NCBI RefSeq assembly: GCF_001262495.1
Contig: NZ_LGYE01000003.1
Location: 372,001 to 436,000, forward strand
DNA: 64,000 bases
DNA from: Microbacterium sp. GCS4
Lineage (GTDB): Bacteria; Actinomycetota; Actinomycetes; Actinomycetales; Microbacteriaceae
Direction: 5' to 3'
Below are positions 25,501 to 34,406 of the stretch, in pieces (within the stretch, counting starts at the first letter, position 1; every line of letters starts with the position of its first letter). The position numbers were made by a program, and so were the translations under genes. The notes under the pieces were generated by a model. That model was given only the letters and a program-made list of their open reading frames with translations, ran no database searches and was not told the origin of the DNA.

Positions 25501-25714
25501 CGGCCTCGCCGCCGGCACCCGGTACCTCGGGCTCGTGCAGTACGGGGAGTCGGCCGTGCGCACGATCCTGACGGTCGAGACGCCCGCCGCGGCGGACGTG
25601 CCGGACGCCGGCGCGCCGGAAACGGAGGCGCCGGAGACGGAGGTCCCGCCGACGGAAGCTCCGCCGACAGAGGCTCCGCCGACGGAGGCTCCGGAGACCG
25701 ACCAGCCGGAGTAG
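22535..25714 (+). CDS. Large secreted S8 serine peptidase (subtilase) with PA and PPC-like domains
   Basis: The 1,059-aa preproprotein has a signal peptide (1-29), an I9-like propeptide (about 45-140), and an S8 catalytic domain with D186 (VVGVIDTGIAPEHPSF), H282 (GDGHGSHTAS) and S615 (SGTSMASPHIAG). A PA domain is inserted between His and Ser (about 440-560). A fn3-like domain (about 710-810) and a PPC-like region (about 840-970) follow. The last ~35 residues are a Pro/Thr/Glu repeat (APPTEAPPTEAP) with no sorting motif. It should be an extracellular protease, possibly wall-associated through the acidic tail. It is monocistronic, ended by a repeat array. Confidence 0.93.
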   Translation: MGRTPLRMAAATSLAVLFVASTATVGYAGVEEVNAPTPIEGTPGQYIVVLKADPLASYEGGVDGIQATKPAEGEQLETESQDSLRYVKHLEAEQQTVAQEAGVTPDTTYQVVLNGFSAQLSGEQVDTLRASKDVFGVYPDFIRHPDAQTSTSFLGLGDDKKGKGGVWQQTGGVDKAGEGVVVGVIDTGIAPEHPSFQGKKLKQQKKDKSRHKGREPYTDGTNVYFDKSDGGRFQATMVEGQGWDKSDYSSKLIGAQYFSSGAAAAGFDFQYDYLSPRDGDGHGSHTASTAAGNFKVKAAVEGVDFGTISGVAPGAKVSAYKACYVGPDPTVTTDDICAGSDLIAAIDQAVADGVDVINYSIGGGAASTVLAPEDIAFFNAAAAGVFVAASAGNDGPDSVTADHASPWYTTVAASTIPTWEGTVQFDGFAQAGASVSVPFGQTVTGPSVYAGDIPASGASGADAALCLPGMLDAARAAGHIVVCDRGNNARAEKSQVVKDAGGIGMVLVNVPGGADSLDNDFHAVPTVHLASAYRAAVLAYVQGGTDRPISLVGKNTTGVTTPTPQIAGFSSRGPMLADGSDVMKPDIAAPGVAILAATNNDPGEAPTFGILSGTSMASPHIAGLAALYLGERPLAKPAEIKSAMMTTAYDTVNADGSPNRDPFSQGAGQVDPKRMFNPGLLYMNDVVDWMAFLEGKGLADFPGDPIDGSDLNAASISIGSLASAQTVSRTVTSTEKGTFTASVDVPGVDVTVSPSTLKFDRAGQKATYTVTFDNQSAPVEQWATGSLTWTSKKNTVRSPIAVFPVTADAPAEVTGTGVDGSTTVEITPGLDGDLPLGLSGLTPFTLLEDPDGRVVGHSGDEASGDANKDVSWIVDVPEGTTLARFDLDSSDDTGSDLDLSVYRVVSPDDLRYYEQWKSATGSADEQVTVAAPTAGTYLVVANVYATSAPMTWDMTYATVQPGGDGALTATPNPIAAVRGEKTSYDLSWSGLAAGTRYLGLVQYGESAVRTILTVETPAAADVPDAGAPETEAPETEVPPTEAPPTEAPPTEAPETDQPE

Positions 25715-25722
25715 TCGCAACC

Positions 25723-25951
25723 GGTCGTTGAGCGAGGAGCGCAGCGACGAGACGAAACGCGGTGAGGAGTCGTACGGACCTCACCGCGTTTCGTCTCGCT
25801 CCGCTCGCTCAACGACCGGGGTGCTCACCGCGTTTCGTCTCGCTGCGCTCGCTCAACGACCGGGGTGCTCACCGCGTTTCGTCTCGCTCCGCTCGCTCAA
25901 CGACCGGGGTGCTCACCGCGTTTCGTCTCGCTGCGCTCGCTCAACGACCGG
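25723..25951 (+). repeat. Tandem array of a dispersed Microbacterium-type repeat
   Basis: A first copy (25723-25766; starts GGTCGTTGAGCGAGGAGCGC) is inverted relative to four tandem 44-bp units starting at 25780, 25824, 25868 and 25912. Each unit runs from CTCACCGCGTTTCGTCTCGC to GCTCGCTCAACGACCGG. Units alternate C and G at one position (CGCTCCGC / CGCTGCGC). The head-to-head copies can form a long hairpin. The array lies between the convergent subtilase and pirin genes and may terminate both. Confidence 0.9.
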
Positions 25952-25978
25952 CGGCTCGACGATCGAGAGCGGCTCGCG

Positions 25979-26896
25979 TCAGATCTTCCGCCCGCGGGGC
26001 ATGAGCCGCACGTCGGGCAGGGGCGGCGCCGGGATGCGCACGTCGTGCCCCTCGACGACGCCGAAGCGGTCGGACGCCGCCTCCCAGTCCTCCCGCGCCG
26101 ACACGATCTCCTCGTGGGTCCTGCCGGCGAAGTTCCACCACATGACGATGTCGGCCTCGAACGGTTCGCCACCCACGAGGAACAGCAGGGCGCCGTTCGC
26201 GCTCGACACCTCGACCTCGTTCCGCGCATCGCCGAGGTAGAGCATGTCGTTCAGCTCCATCGGATGCTGTGACACCACGGCATCCCCCTCGACGAGCATG
26301 ATCCCGTGCTCCCAGTCGCTCCGCAGCGGCAGCCGCACGGTGCTCCCCGCGGCGATCGCGATCTCGGCCCCGACGATGGGCGTGTGCACGGTCGCCGGCG
26401 ACGTGATGCCGGCGAACTCCCCCAGCACGACCGTGGCCGCGGCATCCGCTCCCTCGACGGCCATCAGCCGGACGCCGGGAAGGTCGGTGTGACGCTCGAA
26501 CCCGCCCGCCCCGTGACGGGCGCTCTCAGGCAGCACGACCCAGAACTGCAGCGCATCGAGCGGCACAGGTCCCTCGCCGATCGAGTACTCCGAGTGCGAG
26601 ATGCCGTTGCCTGCGGTCATGAGGTTGAGCTGCCCGCGGCGCAGGTCGGCGTCGCTGCCGAGCGAGTCGCGGTGGCGGATCTCGCCGACCAGCGGCCAGG
26701 TCACGGTCTGCAGGCCGATGTGCGGGTGCGGCTCGACGCGCATGCGCGTGTCTGCGGGCCCGAACCGGTCGAGGAAGCACCATGCGCCGATGGTCGGCAG
26801 GTTGCGGTGCGGCAGCAGGCGCAGCACGTTCATACCGCGCACGCCGCCGAGCGGCACCTCGCGCGGCTCGAGGACGATGCGGCGTTCGCCGATCAT
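25979..26896 (-). CDS. Pirin family protein
   Basis: The 305-aa protein is a bicupin. The N-terminal cupin has the pirin metal-site pattern: HPHIGLQTVTWPLVGEIRHRDS and later LMTAGNGISHSE. The C-terminal cupin is less conserved (LLFLVGGEPF). Pirins bind iron or other metals; some act as quercetinases, others as redox-linked regulators, so the role is open. The ATG at 26896 shares one base with the stop of the GNAT gene, so the two form an operon. Confidence 0.9.
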   Translation of the reverse strand: MIGERRIVLEPREVPLGGVRGMNVLRLLPHRNLPTIGAWCFLDRFGPADTRMRVEPHPHIGLQTVTWPLVGEIRHRDSLGSDADLRRGQLNLMTAGNGISHSEYSIGEGPVPLDALQFWVVLPESARHGAGGFERHTDLPGVRLMAVEGADAAATVVLGEFAGITSPATVHTPIVGAEIAIAAGSTVRLPLRSDWEHGIMLVEGDAVVSQHPMELNDMLYLGDARNEVEVSSANGALLFLVGGEPFEADIVMWWNFAGRTHEEIVSAREDWEAASDRFGVVEGHDVRIPAPPLPDVRLMPRGRKI

Positions 26897-27255
26897 CAGG
26901 AGTCCGCGGGATCGGTGCCGGCGGCAGCCGTGCCGGCGGCGTCCGTGCCGGCGATCGGGGCCGGGCGCTGCGGCCAGCGGATCTCCGCACCGGGGATCTC
27001 GTGCGTCGTCAGGTACTTCGCGATGTAGGGGCACAGCGGCACGATCGCGTCGCCCGTCGCCGCGGCATCCGTCAAGGCGTCTTTCGCGAGGACGCCCGCC
27101 ACACCCTGCCCCTGGAACGCCGGGTCGACCTCGGTGTGGATGAAGCGGATCGCGCCGGGGCGCTGCTGGAACTCGGCGAAGCCGGCGAGCGTGTCGCCCG
27201 AGTGGATCTCGTAGCGGGAGGCGTCGTCGTTGCGGGTCACGGTGAAGTCGGTCAT
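26896..27255 (-). CDS. Small GNAT-family acetyltransferase (YjdJ/Acetyltransf_CG type)
   Basis: The 119-aa protein contains SRYEIHSGDTLAGFAEFQ and IRFIHTEVDPAFQGQGVAG, with the Q/RxxGxG/A acetyl-CoA loop (FQGQGVAGVLAKDAL), and IVPLCPYIAKYLTTHE. This is the compact GNAT group with a conserved Cys-Pro-Tyr. The last 20 residues are an Ala/Gly/Thr tail. Acceptor substrate unknown. It precedes pirin with a one-base overlap. Confidence 0.85.
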   Translation of the reverse strand: MTDFTVTRNDDASRYEIHSGDTLAGFAEFQQRPGAIRFIHTEVDPAFQGQGVAGVLAKDALTDAAATGDAIVPLCPYIAKYLTTHEIPGAEIRWPQRPAPIAGTDAAGTAAAGTDPADS

Positions 27256-27457
27256 CGGATGCTCCTTCGGGCGTCTGCGTCCAACCTAACCCCGTGCGGC
27301 GTGGGGCGGGTGGAAAACGGAGGCCGTCGGCGATGTGGGCGGCGCGCCGGGGCGGGACTCGCCGGCCGGGTCTTCGCGGCTCTCGGTTTCCCGGTCGCTT
27401 CCGCGCGGGTGTGGGGGACGGGTGTCCGGTGTCGGCGGGGGTCGTTACGCTGGGGGG

Positions 27458-29524
<2,067 letters not shown>

Positions 29525-29550
29525 GACCGCCGACAGCAGTCGACTCCGGC

Positions 29551-29593
29551 CGTCCCAGACACGACCGTCCCAGACACGACCGTCCCAGACACG
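29551..29593 (+). repeat. Three 15-bp tandem repeats between recQ and the TetR gene
   Basis: CGTCCCAGACACGAC occurs twice in full and a third time for 13 bases. It lies between convergent genes. The role is unknown; it is a possible slippage-prone marker. Confidence 0.75.
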
Positions 29594-29615
29594 GGCGTTT
29601 TCAGCCGCGGCCGGC

Positions 29616-30899
29616 TCAGACGCGGGCGGGCACCACGTCGGCGAGGTGGGAGCGCAGCTGTGCGGCCACATCGACGGCCGTACGGTCGTACAGCCACTGG
29701 TACTGCAGGCCGTCCCAGAGCGCGATGAGCCAGATGGCCTCGTGCTCGGGGTCGCGATGCGCGGATACCTCGCCCTCGAGCTGGGCGATCCGGAACAGCT
29801 CGGCGAAGTAGTCGATCGCCCGTGAGAAGCGCTGTGCGAAGTATCCGTGCGCGGGGTGTCCGGCCGGGACGGCCTCGCACGACAGCACCGCGTAGACCTC
29901 GATCAGACCGGGCTCCACGTGCGCGCTCTGGAACGCCCCGACCGGCAGGTCGCGCAGGGCCGACGCCGCACTGTCGATCCCTTCGGCGTCGCCGCGGTCC
30001 TGGATGGCCCTGTCGCGCTCGGTGAGCACCGCGCTGAGCAGCAACTCCTTGGTGGGGTAGTGGTGCAGGAGGGTCGACTTCGAGACGCCGACGGCCTGAG
30101 CGATGTCGCGCAGACTCGTGTCGCCGTAGCCGTCCTGGGCGAACAAGCGCATCGCGTCGGCGACGATCTGCGTGCGTCGACGGCGCCCCACCGCGTATCC
30201 GGGTTCGTCGTCGTCGGCGACGTCGACGAGCGCGCCGGTCAGCGGGGGCAGCATGGGTGCGGTCGTGGCCGATGCCGCCGTATCCGGCTCCTGCCATCCG
30301 AACGGCAGCGCCCACAGCGACTCGCGCTCCTCGAGCATCGAGACGACGTCGACCCGGTCGGGGAGGTACTGCGAGATCAGCTGCAGCCCGTCCCAGCCGG
30401 CCATGTGGCGCACGGTCTCGTCGGCGACGTCGCGGTCCGGGTCCATGGCTCCGCTGGCACGGGCGTCGTCGAGCAGCTCGGTCGTCATCGCTCGCAGACG
30501 CTCGTAGCGGTCGCGCATCCGCTCGTGGGCGGGATGCTCGGGTGCCGATGCCTCGCCCGTGAGCGCGGCGAACAGCTCGAGGTAGCCCTCGGTGCGGGCG
30601 TTCCGAGCCGCGATGGCCGCGGAGACGAGCTCGCCGGGCTCGGCGTTCGCGGTGATGGCATCGAACGCCTTCTCGTTGTCGTCCTCGAAGCCGGCGACGA
30701 CCTCGGCGAGCAGGTCGTCCTTCGACGCGAAGTGCCCGAGAAGGCCGGGATGGCTGATCGATGCCGCGGCGGCGATGTCCCGGAGGGAGACGGAGCGATA
30801 GCCATCGCGCACGAACAGCTCGCGGGCGGCGTCGACGATCCGCTGTCGCGTGGCAGCGGCACGGCCCTGCCGCGAGCCGGTCGACGTCATGGTGGTCAT
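29616..30899 (-). CDS. Tandem double TetR-family regulator (two TetR units in one chain)
   Basis: The 427-aa protein contains two complete TetR units. Unit 1 helix-turn-helix: RIVDAARELFVRDGYRSVSL and DIAAAASISHPGLLGHFASK. Unit 2 begins near residue 232: QIVADAMRLFAQDGYGDTSL and DIAQAVGVSKSTLLHHYPTK. Each is followed by an all-helical ligand domain ending in a similar HMAGWDGLQLISQYLP / LIALWDGLQYQWLYD block. A single chain could act as an intramolecular dimer. I start at the ATG at 30899 because GGAGGAGGG precedes it; an upstream ATG at 30917 (MQEEGA) lies inside that site. It is divergent from the MFS-GH3 operon, with paired repeats between. Confidence 0.88.
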   Translation of the reverse strand: MTTMTSTGSRQGRAAATRQRIVDAARELFVRDGYRSVSLRDIAAAASISHPGLLGHFASKDDLLAEVVAGFEDDNEKAFDAITANAEPGELVSAAIAARNARTEGYLELFAALTGEASAPEHPAHERMRDRYERLRAMTTELLDDARASGAMDPDRDVADETVRHMAGWDGLQLISQYLPDRVDVVSMLEERESLWALPFGWQEPDTAASATTAPMLPPLTGALVDVADDDEPGYAVGRRRRTQIVADAMRLFAQDGYGDTSLRDIAQAVGVSKSTLLHHYPTKELLLSAVLTERDRAIQDRGDAEGIDSAASALRDLPVGAFQSAHVEPGLIEVYAVLSCEAVPAGHPAHGYFAQRFSRAIDYFAELFRIAQLEGEVSAHRDPEHEAIWLIALWDGLQYQWLYDRTAVDVAAQLRSHLADVVPARV

Positions 30900-30931
30900 C
30901 GCGCCCTCCTCCTGCATCCTATCCTCGCTCA

Positions 30932-30973
30932 TTACCAAGCGGTCGATATTCACTTACCAAACGGTCGAGATTC
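30932..30973 (+). promoter_or_regulatory. Paired 20-bp operators between the TetR gene and the MFS gene
   Basis: TTACCAAGCGGTCGATATTC (30932-30951) and TTACCAAACGGTCGAGATTC (30954-30973) match at 18 of 20 positions and are offset by 22 bp. Each has an ACCAA-xCGGT quasi-dyad typical of TetR sites. They sit in the divergent promoter region. Confidence 0.75.
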
Positions 30974-31033
30974 GTGTATCGTCGGGTCCACGCCGCGTCG
31001 ATGACGAACGGCTTCCGCCCGAAAGGAACACCC

Positions 31034-32332
31034 ATGACAGAGTTGTCACCCGCCGCGAACGCGGCCGCCGTCGGCACGACGGGCGTCAAGGTCCCCGGCA
31101 CCACGCCCGCGCGCACACCCCGCGGCTACGCGCCCGGCCTCGCCGCCGTGAACTTCGGCGTCTTCCTCGCCCTCCTCACCCCGGTCATGGTCTCGATGGC
31201 CTTCAAGGTCGCCCGCATCGATCCCGTGACCACCGAGGCGAGCCTGGGTCTCGTCATGGGAGTCGGCGCGGCCTTCGCCCTGGTCGCCAACCCGCTCGTC
31301 GGGCGGCTCTCCGACCGCACCACCTCGCGCTGGGGCATGCGCCGCCCCTGGATCCTCGGCGGTGCCGTCGTGGGCCTCGGCGGATTCGTGCTGATCGGCG
31401 TCGCGACCTCGCTCTGGGTCGTGCTCCTGGCCTGGTGCCTCGTGCAGGCGGCCATGAACGCGGTGCTCGCCGCCGCCAACGCCACTCTGCCCGACCAGGT
31501 GCCCGCGGGCAGCCGCGGCAAGGTCTCGGGTCTCGTCGGCATCACGACGCCCATCGGCATCCTCGCCGGCAGCTTCATCGTGAACTTCCTCCCCGGCGAC
31601 TTCGAGCGCTTCGTCGTGCCGGGCGTGATCGCGCTGATCCTCGTGATCGTGTTCGTCCTGATCCTCAAGGACCGTCGCCTGACAGAGAAGCCCGCCGAGC
31701 GCTTCACGATCGCGACGTTCTTCGGCTCCTTCGTCTTCAACCCGCGCAAGCACCCCGACTTCGGCTGGACCTGGCTGACCAAGTTCTTCGTCATGTTCGG
31801 CTACGCCGGCATCGCGACGTTCCTCCCGCTGTACCTCGTGACCAAGTTCGGCCTCGACGAGCAGGGCGCGGTCGGCACCATCCTGCTCGCCAACCTCGCC
31901 TCGATGGCCGCCATGGCCATCTCCTCGCCGCTCGGCGGATTCCTGTCGGACAAGATCGGCAAGCGCCGTCCGTTCGTCGCGATCGCCGGCCTGGTCATGG
32001 TCGTCGGCCTCGTGATCCTCGCGGTCGCCCCCTCGATCGAGATGGTCATCGTCGCGCAGGCCATCATCGGCTTGGGCGCCGGATCGTTCCTCTCGGTCGA
32101 CCTCGCTCTCGCGACCGAGGTGCTGCCGAACCCCGACGATGTCGCGAAGGACCTCGGCGTGCTGAACATCGCCAACGCCCTGCCCCAGTCGATCGCCCCC
32201 GCGATCGCCCCCGCCATCATCGCGCTCGGCGCCGCCACTCCGCTCGGCGGCTACCCCACCTGGTATCTCTTCGGCGCTCTCGTCGCCCTCGCCGGAGCCG
32301 TGCTCGTCTACCGCATCAAGGGAGTCAAGTGA
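31034..32332 (+). CDS. MFS transporter, probable sugar/glycoside importer
   Basis: The 432-aa protein has 12 predicted helices and MFS motif A after helix 2 (GRLSDRTTSRWGMRRPW), with a second related loop (GGFLSDKIGKRRPF). The RTTSRWGMRRP loop is shared with sugar-proton symporters of the GPH/SLC45-like group. GAAAGGA precedes the ATG. Its stop is two bases before the GH3 start, so import and cleavage of a beta-glucoside are probably coupled. The divergent double-TetR gene and its operators suggest induction by the substrate. Confidence 0.85.
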   Translation: MTELSPAANAAAVGTTGVKVPGTTPARTPRGYAPGLAAVNFGVFLALLTPVMVSMAFKVARIDPVTTEASLGLVMGVGAAFALVANPLVGRLSDRTTSRWGMRRPWILGGAVVGLGGFVLIGVATSLWVVLLAWCLVQAAMNAVLAAANATLPDQVPAGSRGKVSGLVGITTPIGILAGSFIVNFLPGDFERFVVPGVIALILVIVFVLILKDRRLTEKPAERFTIATFFGSFVFNPRKHPDFGWTWLTKFFVMFGYAGIATFLPLYLVTKFGLDEQGAVGTILLANLASMAAMAISSPLGGFLSDKIGKRRPFVAIAGLVMVVGLVILAVAPSIEMVIVAQAIIGLGAGSFLSVDLALATEVLPNPDDVAKDLGVLNIANALPQSIAPAIAPAIIALGAATPLGGYPTWYLFGALVALAGAVLVYRIKGVK

Positions 32333-32334
32333 GC

Positions 32335-34116
32335 ATGACCGACGCCACCACCGCCGCCGCATCGACCACCACTGTCGCCGACCGCCCCTGGCTCGACGCC
32401 TCCCTTCCCGTCGACGAGCGCGTGCAGCTGCTGCTCGACGCGATGACCGTGGAGGAGAAGGCCGGACTCTTCTTCCACACCATGATCGCGATCGGCGACC
32501 TCGACGAGGCGAACCCCGTGTTCGGCACGCCCAGTGCGCGCGAGTTCCTCGAGGTCAAGCAGATGACGCACTTCAACCTGCTCGGCGCTGCACCGACCGG
32601 GCGCGAGATCGCCGCCTGGCAGAACGCGCTGCAGCGGCTCGCGGCGACGACGCGCCTCGGCATCCCGGTGACGCTCTCGACGGATCCGCGGCACTCGTTC
32701 AGCGAGAACCCCGGTGCGTCGATCCTCGCGGGCCCGTTCTCGCAGTGGCCCGAGACACTGGGTCTCGCGGCGACCCGTGACCCCGAGCTCGTCGAGCGCT
32801 TCGCCGATATCGCCCGACAGGAATACACGGCGGTCGGCCTGCGCGTCGCCCTGCATCCGCAGGTCGACCTCGCGACCGAGCCCCGCTGGGCACGGCAGAC
32901 CGCGACCTTCGGTGAGGATGCCGAGCTGGCGGGCATTCTCGGTGCGGCATACATCCGCGGGTTCCAGGGCGCCTCGTTCGGTCCCGGATCCGTCTCGACC
33001 ATGACGAAGCACTTCCCGGGCGGCGGCCCCCAGAAGGACGGCGAGGACCCGCACTTCCCCTATGGCCGAGAGCAGGTCTACCCGGGCGGCGAGTTCGAGC
33101 TGCACCTGAAGCCGTTCCAGGACGCGCTTGCCGCCGGCACCCGTCAGATGATGCCGTACTACGGCATGCCGATCGGCACGGAGTACGAGGAGGTCGGCTT
33201 CGGCTTCAACCGCTCGGTCGTCACCGGGCTGCTGCGCGAGCGGTTCGGCTTCGACGGGCTCGTCTGCACGGACTGGGGGCTGATCAACGACTCGGAGATC
33301 TTCGGACAGCCGTTCCCCGCGCGTGCGTGGGGTGTGGAAGACCTCTCGCCGGCCGAGCGGATGAAGAAGGTGCTGGATGCCGGCGCGGACCAGTTCGGGG
33401 GAGAGGACTGCCCCGAGCTGCTGCTCGAGCTCGTCGCGTTCGGGTCGATCACCGAGGACCGCCTGGACGTCTCGGCGCGTCGCATCCTGCGGGAGAAGTT
33501 CGAGCTCGGTCTCTTCGAAGACCCCTTCGTCGACGAGGACGCAGCCGACCAGATCGTGGGTCAGGCGAAGTTCCGCGCCGCGGGCGAGCAGGCGCAGCGC
33601 GCATCGATCACGGTGCTCACGAACGACGGCTCGCTGCCCTTCGCCAAAGGGCTGAAGCTCTACGTCGAGGGCATCGATGAGGAGGTCGCTGCCGCGTACG
33701 GACAGATCGTCGGAACTCCCGCGGAGGCAGACCTCGCGGTGATCCGCCTGCAGGCGCCCTTCGACGAGCGCGCGACCATGTTCGAGAACTTCTTCCACGC
33801 GGGGTCGCTCGACTTCGCCGAGGAGGTCGTCGCGCATGTGCGCGAGGTCTCGTCGGCGGTGCCGACCGTGGTCGACGTGCTCGCCGACCGCCCGCCGATC
33901 CTCCAGCCGATCACGGATGCCGCGGCCGCGGTCACCGTGAACTGGGGTGCGTCGGGTGCTGCTCTGCTCGATGTGCTCAGCGGGGTCGCCCCGTCCACGG
34001 GGGCGCTGCCGTTCGACCTCCCCCGGTCGATGGCGGCCGTCGAGGCATCACGGCCCGACGTTCCCTTCGACACCTCCGATCCGCTCTTCCGCTTCGGTCA
34101 CGGTCTCCGGCTCTAG
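32335..34116 (+). CDS. Glycoside hydrolase family 3, probable intracellular beta-glucosidase
   Basis: The 593-aa protein lacks a signal peptide. It has the GH3 TIM-barrel domain: LGIPVTLSTDPRHSF, TMTKHFPGGGPQKDGEDPHF with the conserved KH, and the nucleophile D313 in LVCTDWGLIND. A shortened C-terminal alpha/beta-sandwich follows (ASITVLTNDGSLPF to FRFGHGLRL). The fn3-like C-terminal domain of many GH3 enzymes is absent. The MFS gene two bases upstream suggests its substrate is imported whole. A hairpin follows the stop. Confidence 0.92.
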   Translation: MTDATTAAASTTTVADRPWLDASLPVDERVQLLLDAMTVEEKAGLFFHTMIAIGDLDEANPVFGTPSAREFLEVKQMTHFNLLGAAPTGREIAAWQNALQRLAATTRLGIPVTLSTDPRHSFSENPGASILAGPFSQWPETLGLAATRDPELVERFADIARQEYTAVGLRVALHPQVDLATEPRWARQTATFGEDAELAGILGAAYIRGFQGASFGPGSVSTMTKHFPGGGPQKDGEDPHFPYGREQVYPGGEFELHLKPFQDALAAGTRQMMPYYGMPIGTEYEEVGFGFNRSVVTGLLRERFGFDGLVCTDWGLINDSEIFGQPFPARAWGVEDLSPAERMKKVLDAGADQFGGEDCPELLLELVAFGSITEDRLDVSARRILREKFELGLFEDPFVDEDAADQIVGQAKFRAAGEQAQRASITVLTNDGSLPFAKGLKLYVEGIDEEVAAAYGQIVGTPAEADLAVIRLQAPFDERATMFENFFHAGSLDFAEEVVAHVREVSSAVPTVVDVLADRPPILQPITDAAAAVTVNWGASGAALLDVLSGVAPSTGALPFDLPRSMAAVEASRPDVPFDTSDPLFRFGHGLRL

Positions 34117-34138
34117 CCGCCCGGCACACGAAGATCCC

Positions 34139-34169
34139 GCCGCCTCGCATGTTCGCCATGCGGGGCGGC
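34139..34169 (+). terminator. Hairpin terminator after the GH3 gene
   Basis: GCCGCCTCGCATG (34139-34151) pairs with CATGCGGGGCGGC (34157-34169) with a single G-T wobble around TTCGC. It begins 22 bp after the GH3 stop. Confidence 0.75.
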
Positions 34170-34190
34170 CGTCGTGTGGGGGTCATGTCA

Positions 34191-34273
34191 TGTGACCGCT
34201 CCCACGTTTTTGCAGGACCGTTCCCATGATTTTCGTGTGATCGCTCCCACGAAACAGTGTGACCGCTCCCATG
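34191..34273 (+). promoter_or_regulatory. Four 22-bp-spaced operator-like repeats (TGTGACCGCTCCCAYG)
   Basis: Copies start at 34191, 34213, 34236 and 34258. The first is TGTGACCGCTCCCACG, the second a weaker CAGGACCGTTCCCATG, the third TGTGATCGCTCCCACG, the fourth TGTGACCGCTCCCATG. They resemble LacI-family sites (TGTGA-N-CGCT...) and the half-site CGCTCCCA of CebR operators. The gap between GH3 and the next surface protein holds them plus a TTGG-N12-CCAA dyad near 34310-34329. An old mobile-element end is the alternative. Confidence 0.6.
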
Positions 34274-34406
34274 AATTTTGCCAAGACCTCTGGACAAACC
34301 GTTCGGAGGGTTGGCATAGTCGCTTACCAACATCGTCCTGACCGGCAGATGCCGGCACCTGGGGAGGGCCTTGTGACGCGGAACATCTGCATCACGGGAG
34401 AGGCGA

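Noticed and set aside
25780-25951. CRISPR array, because of evenly spaced repeats
   Set aside because: The 44-bp units are joined directly with no unique spacers, and no cas genes are present.
34191-34273. Insertion sequence end
   Set aside because: No transposase, target duplication or terminal inverted pair was seen. Kept as the alternative to an operator array.
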